A stretch of DNA of 64,000 bases. It comes from Curtobacterium sp. ZW137. Lineage in GTDB: Bacteria; Actinomycetota; Actinomycetes; Actinomycetales; Microbacteriaceae. How positions within the stretch are numbered: position 1 is the first letter of the stretch; every line of letters starts with the position of its first letter. Below are positions 1 through 8,500 of the stretch, one piece after another. Location: assembly GCF_003762905.1 (NCBI RefSeq), contig NZ_RJKS01000005.1, forward strand, positions 62,001-126,000, written 5' to 3'. Made by a program: the position numbers and the translations under genes. Below the pieces are notes generated by a model that saw only the letters and a list, made by a program, of their open reading frames with translations, searched no databases and had not been told where the DNA came from.

Positions 1-1
1 C

Positions 2-1192
2 CGCGACCTCGCGCCGGCCGACACCGCACTCCTCGACCTCGACAAGGTCCTGGCCCTCGTCACCCGTGACGGCGGCCCGACCTCGCACACCGCGATCCTC
101 GCCCGCGCCAAGGGCATCACCGCGATCGTCGGTGTCACCGGTGCCGACGACCTCACCGACGGCGTCGCCGTCGTGGTGGACGCCGCAGCGGGCACCGTCG
201 TCACCGACCCGTCCGCATCGCTCGTCACGGACGTCGAACAGCGCATCGCCGACCGCCTCGCCGCAGCCGCCGCACCGCTCACCGCCGGTGCCCTCGCGGA
301 CGGCCACGTCGTGCCGCTCCTGGCGAACCTCGGCAGCCCGGCCGACGCCGGCGGCGCCGTCGCTCTCGGTGCGGAGGGCGTGGGGCTCTTCCGCACCGAG
401 TTCCTCTTCCTCGACTCCCCGAAGGCCCCGACGGTGGACGAGCAGCAGGAGTCCTACCGGCAGCTCCTCGCCGCGTTCCCGGGCAAGAAGGTCGTCGTCC
501 GCGCGCTCGACGCCGGTGCCGACAAGCCGCTGCCCTTCCTCACCGACAAGGACGAGGAGAACCCGGCGCTCGGTCGCCGCGGACTCCGCGCCCTGCGGAA
601 CCACCCCGAGGTGCTCCGCGACCAGCTCACGGCGCTCGCCCGGGCGGACGCCGAGACCGAGGCGGACCTCTGGGTGATGGCCCCGATGGTCGCCGACGCC
701 GAGGAGACCGAGTACTTCGTCGACCTCGCGCGGGAGCTCGGGATCCGGACCGCCGGCGTGATGGCCGAGGTCCCCTCCCTCGCGCTGATGGCCGAGCAGG
801 TGTTCCAGTCCGCCGACTTCGTGTCCATCGGCACGAACGACCTGACCCAGTACACGATGGCCGCCGACCGCATGCTCGGCACCGTCGCGTCCTACCAGGA
901 CCCGTGGCACCCGGCCGTCCTGCGCCTCGTCGCGCAGCTCGGCAGCGCCGGTGCCGACGCCGGCAAGCCCGTCGGGATCTGCGGTGAGGCCGCGGCCGAC
1001 CCGCTCCTCGCGGTCGTGCTCGTCGGCCTCGGCGCCACCACCCTCTCCATGACCCCCGCGGCCCTCGCCGACGTGCGTGCCGAACTCGGCAAGCACACCC
1101 TCGAAGAAGCCCGCGAGATGGCCCGGGCGGCACTCGCCGCGTCCACGGCGGCGGCCGCCAAGTCCGCCGCCGCGGCCGCGCACGCCGCCTAG
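2..1192 (+). CDS. ptsI: PTS enzyme I (phosphoenolpyruvate-protein phosphotransferase), 5' truncated by window edge
   Basis: Cytosolic first enzyme of the sugar phosphotransferase system: it takes phosphate from PEP onto a histidine and passes it to HPr. The reading frame is open from base 2, and 396 residues are visible of the usual 550-570. The active-site motif GGPTSHTAI lies at the left edge, with its His codon at 86-88. The PEP-binding TIM barrel follows, with GVGLFRTEFL, SIGTNDLTQY and GICGEAA. The C-terminus ends in an unusual Ala-rich tail (AAAAKSAAAAAHAA). The mannitol transporter starts 63 bp downstream, so general and sugar-specific PTS genes are probably co-transcribed. The start codon is outside the window. 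Confidence 0.95.
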   Translation, partial: RDLAPADTALLDLDKVLALVTRDGGPTSHTAILARAKGITAIVGVTGADDLTDGVAVVVDAAAGTVVTDPSASLVTDVEQRIADRLAAAAAPLTAGALADGHVVPLLANLGSPADAGGAVALGAEGVGLFRTEFLFLDSPKAPTVDEQQESYRQLLAAFPGKKVVVRALDAGADKPLPFLTDKDEENPALGRRGLRALRNHPEVLRDQLTALARADAETEADLWVMAPMVADAEETEYFVDLARELGIRTAGVMAEVPSLALMAEQVFQSADFVSIGTNDLTQYTMAADRMLGTVASYQDPWHPAVLRLVAQLGSAGADAGKPVGICGEAAADPLLAVVLVGLGATTLSMTPAALADVRAELGKHTLEEAREMARAALAASTAAAAKSAAAAAHAA

Positions 1193-1255
1193 GCCCCCTG
1201 CTCCACAACCCGTCCCCTCCACGCAGCAGCACCACCACACAGAAAGTCACCGCAC

Positions 1256-2809
1256 ATGACAACGTCGTCCGTTGCAGCGCCCGACGCCCCCGCCAAGTCG
1301 CGGGGTGGCGCACGCGTCGCCGTTCAGAAGTTCGGCACGTTCCTCTCCGGCATGGTCATGCCCAACATCGCGATCTTCATCGCGTGGGGCATCATCACCG
1401 CCTTCTTCATCGAGACCGGGTGGACGCCTGTCGGCATCCTCGGCGGCTTCGGTGAGACGGGCGGCGTCGCGAACGTCGGCCTCGTCGGCCCGATCCTGAC
1501 CTACCTCATCCCGCTCGCGATCGCGATCCAGGGTGGCCGGATGGTCTACGAGACCCGCGGCGCCGTCGTCGGGTCGATCATGACCATGGGTGTCATCATC
1601 GGCGCCTCGGGCACCACGATGATCCTCGGCGCGATGATCTGCGGGCCGCTCGGCGCGTACCTCATCAAGCAGATCGACCGCATCTGGGACGGCAAGATCA
1701 AGCCCGGCTTCGAGATGCTCGTGAACAACTACGCGGCCGGCATCCTCGGCTTCGTGCTCGCGATGATCGGGTTCTTCTGGCTCGCGCCGCTGTTCAAGCT
1801 CATCGCCGAGGGCCTCGGCGACGCGGTGAACTTCCTCGTGCAGCACTCGCTCCTGCCCCTCGCCAGCGTCATCATCGAGCCGGCGAAGGTCTTCTTCCTC
1901 AACAACGCGATCAACCACGGCGTGCTCGACCAGCTCGGTGCGCAGCAGGTCCAGGAGTCCGGCAAGTCGATCCTGTTCCTGCTCGAGGCGAACCCCGGCC
2001 CGGGTCTCGGCATCCTCCTCGCCTTCACCTTCTTCGGTGTCGGCATCGCCCGCTCGACCGCTCCCGGCGCGATCATCATCCAGTTCCTCGGCGGCATCCA
2101 CGAGATCTACTTCCCGTACGTGCTGCAGAAGCCGATCCTCTTCATCGCCGTCATCCTCGGTGGTGCGACCGGTGTCGCGACGAACGTCGCGTTCCACTCC
2201 GGCCTCGTCGCCCCGGCTTCCCCCGGTTCGATCTTCGCGGTGCTCGGTGCGACGGCGAAGGACAGCTTCGTCGGCGTCATCCTGTCCGTGATCTTCTCGG
2301 CGGCCGTCTCCTTCGCGGTGGCGTCCTTCTTCCTCATCGCGACCCGCAAGCGCGACCTGGCGACCGGTGGCGGCGACATGACCGCCGCGTTCGACAAGAT
2401 GCAGGCCACCAAGGGCCGCGACGCCAACGCCGCGACCGCCGGCCTGTTCGGCAACAACAGCCCCGCCAACGAGCAGGAGTCCGAGGCCGCCCTGGGCGGT
2501 GTCGGCGCCGGCACCGCGACGACGACCCGCGTGGAGAACGTCGTGTTCGCCTGCGACGCGGGCATGGGCTCGAGCGCCATGGGTGCGAGCGTCCTCCGCA
2601 ACAAGATCAAGAAGGCCGGCATCGAGGGCGTCACCGTCGTCAACAAGGCCATCGCGAACCTGTCGGGTGACGAGGACCTCATCATCACGCAGGAAGAACT
2701 GACGGACCGCGCCAAGCAGAAGAACCCGAACGCACAGCACGTGTCGGTCGGCAACTTCATGAACGCGCCGCAGTACGACCAGGTCGTCGACCAGCTCAAG
2801 AACCAGTAA
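1256..2809 (+). CDS. mtlA: PTS mannitol transporter subunit EIICB
   Basis: Membrane permease that imports mannitol and phosphorylates it to mannitol 1-phosphate. The 517 residues hold a multi-span EIIC domain (about 20-360; FGTFLSGMVMPNIAIFIAWG near the start, GGIHEIYFPYVL in the transport core). An alanine- and asparagine-rich linker leads to a cytosolic EIIB domain whose phospho-cysteine is Cys433 in FACDAGMGSS. No EIIA domain is fused. That function is in the next gene, as in many Gram-positive mannitol systems. The ATG at 1256 is the first start after the enzyme I stop. A GC-rich hairpin follows the stop codon. Confidence 0.95.
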   Translation: MTTSSVAAPDAPAKSRGGARVAVQKFGTFLSGMVMPNIAIFIAWGIITAFFIETGWTPVGILGGFGETGGVANVGLVGPILTYLIPLAIAIQGGRMVYETRGAVVGSIMTMGVIIGASGTTMILGAMICGPLGAYLIKQIDRIWDGKIKPGFEMLVNNYAAGILGFVLAMIGFFWLAPLFKLIAEGLGDAVNFLVQHSLLPLASVIIEPAKVFFLNNAINHGVLDQLGAQQVQESGKSILFLLEANPGPGLGILLAFTFFGVGIARSTAPGAIIIQFLGGIHEIYFPYVLQKPILFIAVILGGATGVATNVAFHSGLVAPASPGSIFAVLGATAKDSFVGVILSVIFSAAVSFAVASFFLIATRKRDLATGGGDMTAAFDKMQATKGRDANAATAGLFGNNSPANEQESEAALGGVGAGTATTTRVENVVFACDAGMGSSAMGASVLRNKIKKAGIEGVTVVNKAIANLSGDEDLIITQEELTDRAKQKNPNAQHVSVGNFMNAPQYDQVVDQLKNQ

Positions 2810-2823
2810 CGAAGTGCAGTATC

Positions 2824-2853
2824 GGAGGGGGCGGGCGAAGGCCCGCCCCCTCC
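2824..2853 (+). promoter_or_regulatory. Stem-loop between mtlA and mtlF
   Basis: Perfect 13-bp inverted repeat (arms 2824-2836 and 2841-2853) with a 4-nt GAAG loop, starting 15 nt after the mtlA stop and ending 29 nt before the mtlF ATG. No T-tract follows and the downstream gene has its own strong ribosome site, so it looks more like an RNA-processing, stability or partial-attenuation element than a full terminator. Confidence 0.6.
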
Positions 2854-2882
2854 ACCACGTCCACGAACCAAGGAGAACACCG

Positions 2883-3320
2883 ATGCCCGTCCTGCAGGAG
2901 AGCCAGATCCGGATCCACACCGAGGACACCGCGCCGACCAAGTCGGAAGCGATGAAGGAGGCCGCCGAGATCCTCGAGGCAGCAGGCGCGGTCACCGGCG
3001 AGTACTACCCGGCGATGCTCGAGCGTGAGAAGAGCGTCTCGACGTACATGGGCAACTTCCTCGCCATCCCGCACGGCACGAACGACGCCAAGGACGCGAT
3101 CAAGTCCTCGGCGCTGTCGTTCATCCGGTACGCGTCCCCGATCGACTGGGACGGCAACGAGGTCCGCTTCGTCGTCGGCATCGCCGGCGTGAACAACGAG
3201 CACCTCGACATCCTCTCGAAGATCGCGATCGTGTTCTCCGACGAGGACGAGGTCCAGAAGCTCACCGACGCCCCCGACACCGCCGCGATCCTGGCGATCC
3301 TCGGCGAGGTCAACGAGTGA
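2883..3320 (+). CDS. mtlF: PTS mannitol EIIA component
   Basis: Cytosolic phosphocarrier that moves phosphate from HPr to the EIIB domain of the mannitol permease. The 145-residue length is typical of a stand-alone mannitol EIIA. The phospho-histidine is His64 in FLAIPHGTNDA, and the PIDWDGNEVRFVVGIA segment is typical of the family. The ATG at 2883 is chosen because AAGGAG lies 7 nt upstream. A longer frame to 2814 would run through the hairpin and begin with non-conserved Arg-rich sequence. Its stop overlaps the mtlD start by 4 nt. Confidence 0.93.
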   Translation: MPVLQESQIRIHTEDTAPTKSEAMKEAAEILEAAGAVTGEYYPAMLEREKSVSTYMGNFLAIPHGTNDAKDAIKSSALSFIRYASPIDWDGNEVRFVVGIAGVNNEHLDILSKIAIVFSDEDEVQKLTDAPDTAAILAILGEVNE

Positions 3321-4483
3321 CCTCCACCGACCACCGCACCGCCGTCCACTTCGGCGCCGGCAACATCGGCCGCGGCTTCGTCGGACTGCTCCTGCACGAG
3401 GCGGGCTACGAGGTCGTGTTCGCGGACGTCGCGGCGCCCCTCATCGACGCGTTGGCTGCCGCCGACTCGTACACCGTGCACGAGGTCGGTGCCGGCGCGC
3501 AGGACCACGTGGTCTCGAACTTCCGCGCCCTGAACAGCGCGCAGGACGAGCCGGCCGTCGTCGCCGAGATCGCCGCCGCCGACATCGTCACGTGCGCCGT
3601 CGGACCGAACGTCCTGAAGTTCATCGCCCCGGTGATCGCCGCAGCGCTCCAGCAGCGCGACGCCGACGCGGCCCCGATCGCCGTGATGGCGTGCGAGAAC
3701 GCGCTGAACGCGACGGACCGCCTCCGCGAGTTCATCGTCGACGCGCTGCCCGCCGACGTCCGTGACGCCGCGCTGGCCAAGGCCGTGTTCGCGAACACCG
3801 CCGTTGACCGCATCGTCCCCGCCCAGCCCGAGGGCGCCGGCCTCGACGTCACCGTCGAGACCTACTTCGAGTGGGCGATCGACCGCACCCCGTTCGGCGG
3901 GACCGAGCCGGAGCTCCCCGGCGCGCACTACGTCGACGGGCTCGCCGCGTCCATCGAGCGCAAGCTCTTCACGGTGAACACCGGGCACGCCACCGTCGCG
4001 TACCACGGCTTCGTCGCCGGGGCGGAGAAGATCTCCGACGCCATCGCGATCCCCGCGGTCCGGTCCGAGCTCGAGTCCGTGCTCGCCGAGACGAGCGACC
4101 TGCTGATCCGTCGGCACGAGCTCGACCCCGAGGTGCACCGCGCGTACGTCCAGGCGATCATCGCCCGGTTCGAGAACGTGCACCTCCCCGACACCGTCAC
4201 GCGCGTCGGCCGGCAGCCGCTCCGCAAGCTCTCCCGCGACGAGCGCTTCGTCTCGCCCGCTGCCGCCCTCGCCGAGGACGGCACCGAGCCGATCGCGCTC
4301 CTCGACGCGATGGGCGCGGCGCTCCGCTTCGACGTCGCGGACGACGAGCAGAGCGTCGAGCTGCAGGCGCTGCTCGGCTCCGACAAGTCCGACGCGGACG
4401 TCGTGACCGAGATCACCGGTCTGGGTGCGGAGCACCCGCTGCACGCGGCGTTCGCCGAGCGGGTGCGTTCCGCGCGCTCGTAG
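3317..4483 (+). CDS. mtlD: Mannitol-1-phosphate 5-dehydrogenase
   Basis: NAD-dependent enzyme that oxidises mannitol 1-phosphate to fructose 6-phosphate, the entry point to glycolysis. The 388 residues have the N-terminal Rossmann motif FGAGNIGRGFVG (about 10-21). The C-terminal dehydrogenase half includes KLFTVNTGHATVAYHG, a conserved family segment. The GTG start at 3317 overlaps the mtlF TGA (GTGA), implying translational coupling. It is the last gene of the mannitol operon. A strong hairpin follows 15 bp after the stop. Confidence 0.95.
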   Translation: MTSTDHRTAVHFGAGNIGRGFVGLLLHEAGYEVVFADVAAPLIDALAAADSYTVHEVGAGAQDHVVSNFRALNSAQDEPAVVAEIAAADIVTCAVGPNVLKFIAPVIAAALQQRDADAAPIAVMACENALNATDRLREFIVDALPADVRDAALAKAVFANTAVDRIVPAQPEGAGLDVTVETYFEWAIDRTPFGGTEPELPGAHYVDGLAASIERKLFTVNTGHATVAYHGFVAGAEKISDAIAIPAVRSELESVLAETSDLLIRRHELDPEVHRAYVQAIIARFENVHLPDTVTRVGRQPLRKLSRDERFVSPAAALAEDGTEPIALLDAMGAALRFDVADDEQSVELQALLGSDKSDADVVTEITGLGAEHPLHAAFAERVRSARS

Positions 4484-4497
4484 CGTCCACCCCTCCG

Positions 4498-4537
4498 GAC
4501 GGGAGGCCCGGTGCCAGCTGGCACCGGGCCTCCCGTC
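4498..4537. terminator. Bidirectional hairpin terminator between mtlD and the T7SS cluster
   Basis: An 18-bp perfect inverted repeat (4498-4515 with 4520-4537) around an AGCT loop lies between convergent operons. No long T-tract is present, as is common in high-GC actinobacteria. The left arm GACGGGAGGCCCGGTGCC recurs exactly in the hairpin at 55226-55278, also between convergent genes. Confidence 0.75.
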
Positions 4538-4561
4538 CGTCGTGGTGGTGGCGTCCACCGC

Positions 4562-4633
4562 CGCGAGACGCCGCTCGCCACGCGAGATGCCGCGGTCCTC
4601 GGCGGCGTCTCACACAGGCTGCGGCGTCTCGCG
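4562..4633. repeat. Cluster of four short inverted and direct repeats
   Basis: CGCGAGA(C/T)GCCGC occurs twice directly (4562-4574, 4581-4593). The complementary GCGGCGTCTC follows twice (from about 4602 and 4621). The copies can pair in several ways and lie just outside the operon hairpin, before the last T7SS gene. I see no gene in 4484-4646. Confidence 0.5.
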
Positions 4634-4646
4634 CACGCTGCCGGCG

Positions 4647-5237
4647 CTACCAGCCCAGGAGCGTCAACAGGTCGCGGACTGCCGCCGTCGTGGCCGGGGC
4701 GAGCCGCTGTGCGGACACCCGGCCCGGGCGCGCGAGGTGCTCGTCGCGACGCAGGACCACGACGGACGCACCGGCGTCGCGGAGGACCCGGTCGTCGACG
4801 CCGGCGGCACGGGGAGCACGGTCGACGACCACGACCACGGGCTGCGACGCCGGCGACCCCGCGGCGGCGAGTGCCTCGAGGCCGGTCTCGATGCCGTCCG
4901 GCGTGGCGGCCATCACCACGACGACCGCGTTCTCGGACGGTGCGGCGAGTGCGGCTGCCGCGGCGGGGTGCACCCCGATGTCGTGGACGCCGTGCCGCGA
5001 CGTCGCCTGGTCGAGCGTCGCGATCCGGGCCGCGAGGTCGCCGGTGGCGTGGTCGCTCGCCTGCACCACGGCGCCGATCCGACCACCGATCGCGTCGACG
5101 AGGAGCGCCGCGACCGTGGTGGTGCCGACCCCGCCGGCGGCACCGGTGACGATCATCGTGCGCGACCGGGCCGCTGCGGCGCGCCGGGAGCCGGGCATCG
5201 GGGGCAGCGGCGCGGAGGTCGGGGGCAGGTCGCTCAC
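4647..5237 (-). CDS. Small ParA/MinD-like protein with a lysine-less P-loop (T7SS locus)
   Basis: A 196-residue protein at the end of the secretion operon. After a proline-rich start, the first strand and loop read MIVTGAAGGVGTTTVAALL. This has the shape of a ParA/MinD deviant Walker A (KGGxGKTT), but both lysines are replaced (by Ala and Thr). The rest alternates hydrophobic strands with alanine-rich helices, as in that fold (VVVVMAATPDG, VVVVVDRAPRA). The GTG at 5237 overlaps the preceding stop (GTGA), favouring it over a longer Arg-rich extension. Nucleotide binding is doubtful, and a scaffold role near EccC is possible. Function is unknown. Confidence 0.6.
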   Translation of the reverse strand: MSDLPPTSAPLPPMPGSRRAAAARSRTMIVTGAAGGVGTTTVAALLVDAIGGRIGAVVQASDHATGDLAARIATLDQATSRHGVHDIGVHPAAAAALAAPSENAVVVVMAATPDGIETGLEALAAAGSPASQPVVVVVDRAPRAAGVDDRVLRDAGASVVVLRRDEHLARPGRVSAQRLAPATTAAVRDLLTLLGW

Positions 5238-5578
5238 GAGCCGTCCTCCACGACGCAGCGGCCGCCGATCGCGTCGGCGAAGGCGCGTGCGACCCGGACA
5301 CCGACGTCGCCGCTCGGTCCCCACGGCGCCCACGCTTCGGTCCACCACACCGGGCCGTCGGTGGTCGCGGGGAGGAGCCGGGCGGGTTCGCCTGGGGCCT
5401 CGAGCAGCTCCGGGAGCGCGATGCTCAGCACGGCGGTGCCGGACCGGTCGACGATCTCGGTCACCGCGGCGCCGTCGAGGGTGCGCAGTCGCAGGTCGGG
5501 GGCGATGTCGGCACCGGCCACGACGAACGCCGCCAGGTCGGGCGCCGCGTGCGAGACGATCACGAGGTCACGGGGCAT
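5234..5578 (-). CDS. Hypothetical protein, T7SS locus
   Basis: A 114-residue protein that I do not recognise. It begins MPRDLVIVSHAAPDLAAFVV and contains a Trp-rich stretch (GPVWWTEAWAPWG) near residues 75-90. No signal peptide or membrane span is evident. The ATG at 5578 overlaps the end of eccC by 11 nt, and the stop overlaps the next start (GTGA), so it belongs to the secretion operon and is probably translated by coupling. A longer upstream reading frame is Arg-rich and unlikely. Confidence 0.55.
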   Translation of the reverse strand: MPRDLVIVSHAAPDLAAFVVAGADIAPDLRLRTLDGAAVTEIVDRSGTAVLSIALPELLEAPGEPARLLPATTDGPVWWTEAWAPWGPSGDVGVRVARAFADAIGGRCVVEDGS

Positions 5579-8500
5579 CGGAGCCGCCTCTCTGGTCGGC
5601 CGTCGGGAAGTGCGCCACCTGGATGATGCGCGGCGCGGTGCCACGGCGGACCAGGCGGCCGCGGCCGGCGGGGAACTGCTCGGCGTACACCTTCGGGTAG
5701 ATCTGGCCCTCCGAGCGTTCGCCGCTCATCACGAGCCCCGTCGCGCCGGCGTCCCGGACGGACTGCAGGACGGTGTCGTACATCGCACGTGCGGCGCCGG
5801 CCACCGGGCGGGTGAGCACCACGTGCAGCCCGAGGTCCCTGGCCGACGGCAGGTAGGGCAGCAGCGGCGAGAGCGGGTCCGTGCCGGCGGACGCGACGAT
5901 GTCGTAGTCGTCCACGAGCACGACGATCCGGGGACGTGGACCCGTGGTGGTGCCGGCCGCGCGGGCCTCGAGCTCGCCGGCGATCGCGGTCGCGAGGGCC
6001 CGGGCGTCCCGGCCGTTCGCGGCGTGGCCGCCGAGGTACTCGTCCGGGGTCCCGGCCGCAGCGCCGCCGCGCACGTCCATGAACGCCAGGACGAGTTCGT
6101 CCGGTGTCGCGCGGTCCATGAACCCCGCGGCGAGACCACGGAGGAGCGCCGTCTTGCCGCTGGCGGTGTCGCCGAACACGAGCAGGTGCTGGTCGAGCGC
6201 CGGGTCGAACGCGACGATGCCCATCGTGTCCTGCCGCAGCGCGAACGGCACGGTGTCCGGGGTGTCCAGCGGATCGGGCAGTTCGGCGGGGTCGAACGAC
6301 TCGGGGAGCAGCCGGATCGGCGCTGCGGCCGGGCCCTCCCACGACGTGGCAGCACGGCGGGCGAGGGCGTCGAGCTCGTCCCCGATGTCGTCGTCGTCCA
6401 CGTCGTCGAGGAGCGGGAGCGCGATCTGGGCGAACAGCTCGTCGCCGGTGAGCGCACGGCCCGGCTCGCCGGCCTTGAGCGTCGCCGCCGCCGCACGGGC
6501 GATCGTCGAGTCGGCGGGGTCGTTCAGCCGCAGCTCGAACCGCTGCCCGATGAGCGGCTGGACGGCGAGCCGCAGCTCGTTCCAGCGGGTGAGCGCGACG
6601 ACGACGTGGATGCCGAAGCTGCCGCCGCGCTGCAGGAGGTCCCCGAAGGCGTCCTCGAGCTCCTCGAACTCGGTGCGCATCGCGGAGAAGCCGTCGACGA
6701 GCAGGACGACGTCCGCGGAGCCGAGCTCGGGGACGCGGCCTTCGGCGTGGCGCGCACGGAGCATCGGCAGCGAGTCGATCCCGTGCACGCGGAACACGGT
6801 CTCGCGCTGCCGGATCATCGCCTGCAGTTCCTCGATGAGCCGCAGCAGCCGGTTGCGGTCCGACCGGGTCGCGACGCCACCGACGTGCGGGAAGCCCTCG
6901 ATGCGGGAGAGCCCGCCGCCGGCGAGGTCCATGCCGTAGACGCTCACCTGCCGCGGGGTCTTCGTCAGGGCGATCGACGTCGCGACGGTCCGGAGGAACG
7001 TGGTCCGACCGGAACCCGGCGCCCCGATCACGGCGGCGTGCCCACCGCCGAGCGTCAGGTCGACCTGCCAGGCCGCCTGCCGCTGCCGGACCGGGTCGTC
7101 GAGCAGCCCGAGGGGGAGCCGGAGGCCGGTCGTGTCCGCCGGCGCGTTGGCGTCGAGCACCGCACCGAGCGCCAGCCGGGTCGGCAGCGGCGGGAGCCAC
7201 ACGGGCGTGGTGCTGCCCTCGCCCTCACCGAGCCGCTCGACCGCTTCGTCGACGACGCTGCGCCCGACGTCGGGGGAGTCCAGGGTGGCCTCGGCCGGTG
7301 AGTCGTCCTCGACCGTGAGCGTGTTGTAGACCGGCAGCTCGAACGGCTCCGGCGTCGTCTCGACGTCGTTCGGCGACGGCGCGGCGTCCTCCACGGGACC
7401 CGACACGTAGCCGGCGCGGAAGCGCGTGTAGACGCTGGTGTCGACCTTGAGGTAGCCGTACCCGGGGACCGCCGGCAGGTGGAACGCGTCGCCGGTGTCG
7501 AGCACGACCTGGCTCTCCGCCTCGGAGAAGGTGCGGAGGCCGAGTCGGTAGGACAGGTAGGTGTCGAGTCCGCGGAGCTTTCCCGCCTCGATGCGCTGGC
7601 TGGAGAGCAGCAGGTGGATGCCGATCGAGCGCCCGATGCGGCCGATGGTGAGCAGCAGGTCGACGAAGTCGGGCTCCGCGGTGAGCAGTTCGCCGAACTC
7701 GTCGATCACGAGCACCAGGTGCGGCATCGGCGGCAGCTCCGGGCGGCGCGTGCGCAGCTCGCGGTAGTGCGTGATCGACGGCGACGACCCGGCGTCACGG
7801 AGGAGCTCCTGACGGCGACGGACCTCGCCCGCGATGCTCGAGCGTGCGCGCCGGGTCAGCTGTGGGTCGTCGGCGAGGTTGTCGATGAGCCCGGCGACGT
7901 GCGGCAGCCGGGCGAACGGGGCGAACGCCGCACCGCCCTTGTAGTCGACGAGGATCATCGTGAGGTCCTCGGGCGGGTGCGAGACCGCGAGCCCGAGGAC
8001 GAGCGTCCGGAGCATCTCGCTCTTGCCGGAGCCGGTCGCGCCGATGCAGATGCCGTGCGGTCCCATGCCGAGCTGCGCGGACTCCTTGAGGTCGAGCAGG
8101 AGCGGCGCACCGAAGTCGTCGACGCCGATCGGCACCCGCAGGAAGTCGCGCGGCGCCCGCGGACGCCAGGTCCTGGCGGTGTCGAGCGCGGTGACGTCGT
8201 CGGTGCCGATGAGCTCGGCGATGCCGATGGCGGCCGAGGACTCGGTCCGCTCCTCGGCGTCGGCGGACAGCCGGAGTGGTGCGAGCCCGCGTGCGACGGC
8301 GGTCATCACCGTGGGCTCGACGCGGTCGCACACGGCGGACTGCACCGGTGCGGGCTCGCCCTCGGCGACGTCGCGGGCATCGACCACGAGAAGGTCGGTC
8401 CGACCGTCCTCGGTGCTCGTCGCGGTGATGCGCACCCGCACGTCGGAGGGTTCGTGCAGGCGGTCCGACACCAGGTGCACGACGGTGGTCCGGAGGTCCT

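Noticed and set aside
66..677. Long Arg/Ser/Pro-rich plus-strand frame inside ptsI, and many similar frames across the window
   Set aside because: They overlap well-supported genes in another frame, have Arg/Pro/Ser/His-rich composition and no family motifs. High GC leaves few stop codons, so such frames are expected by chance.
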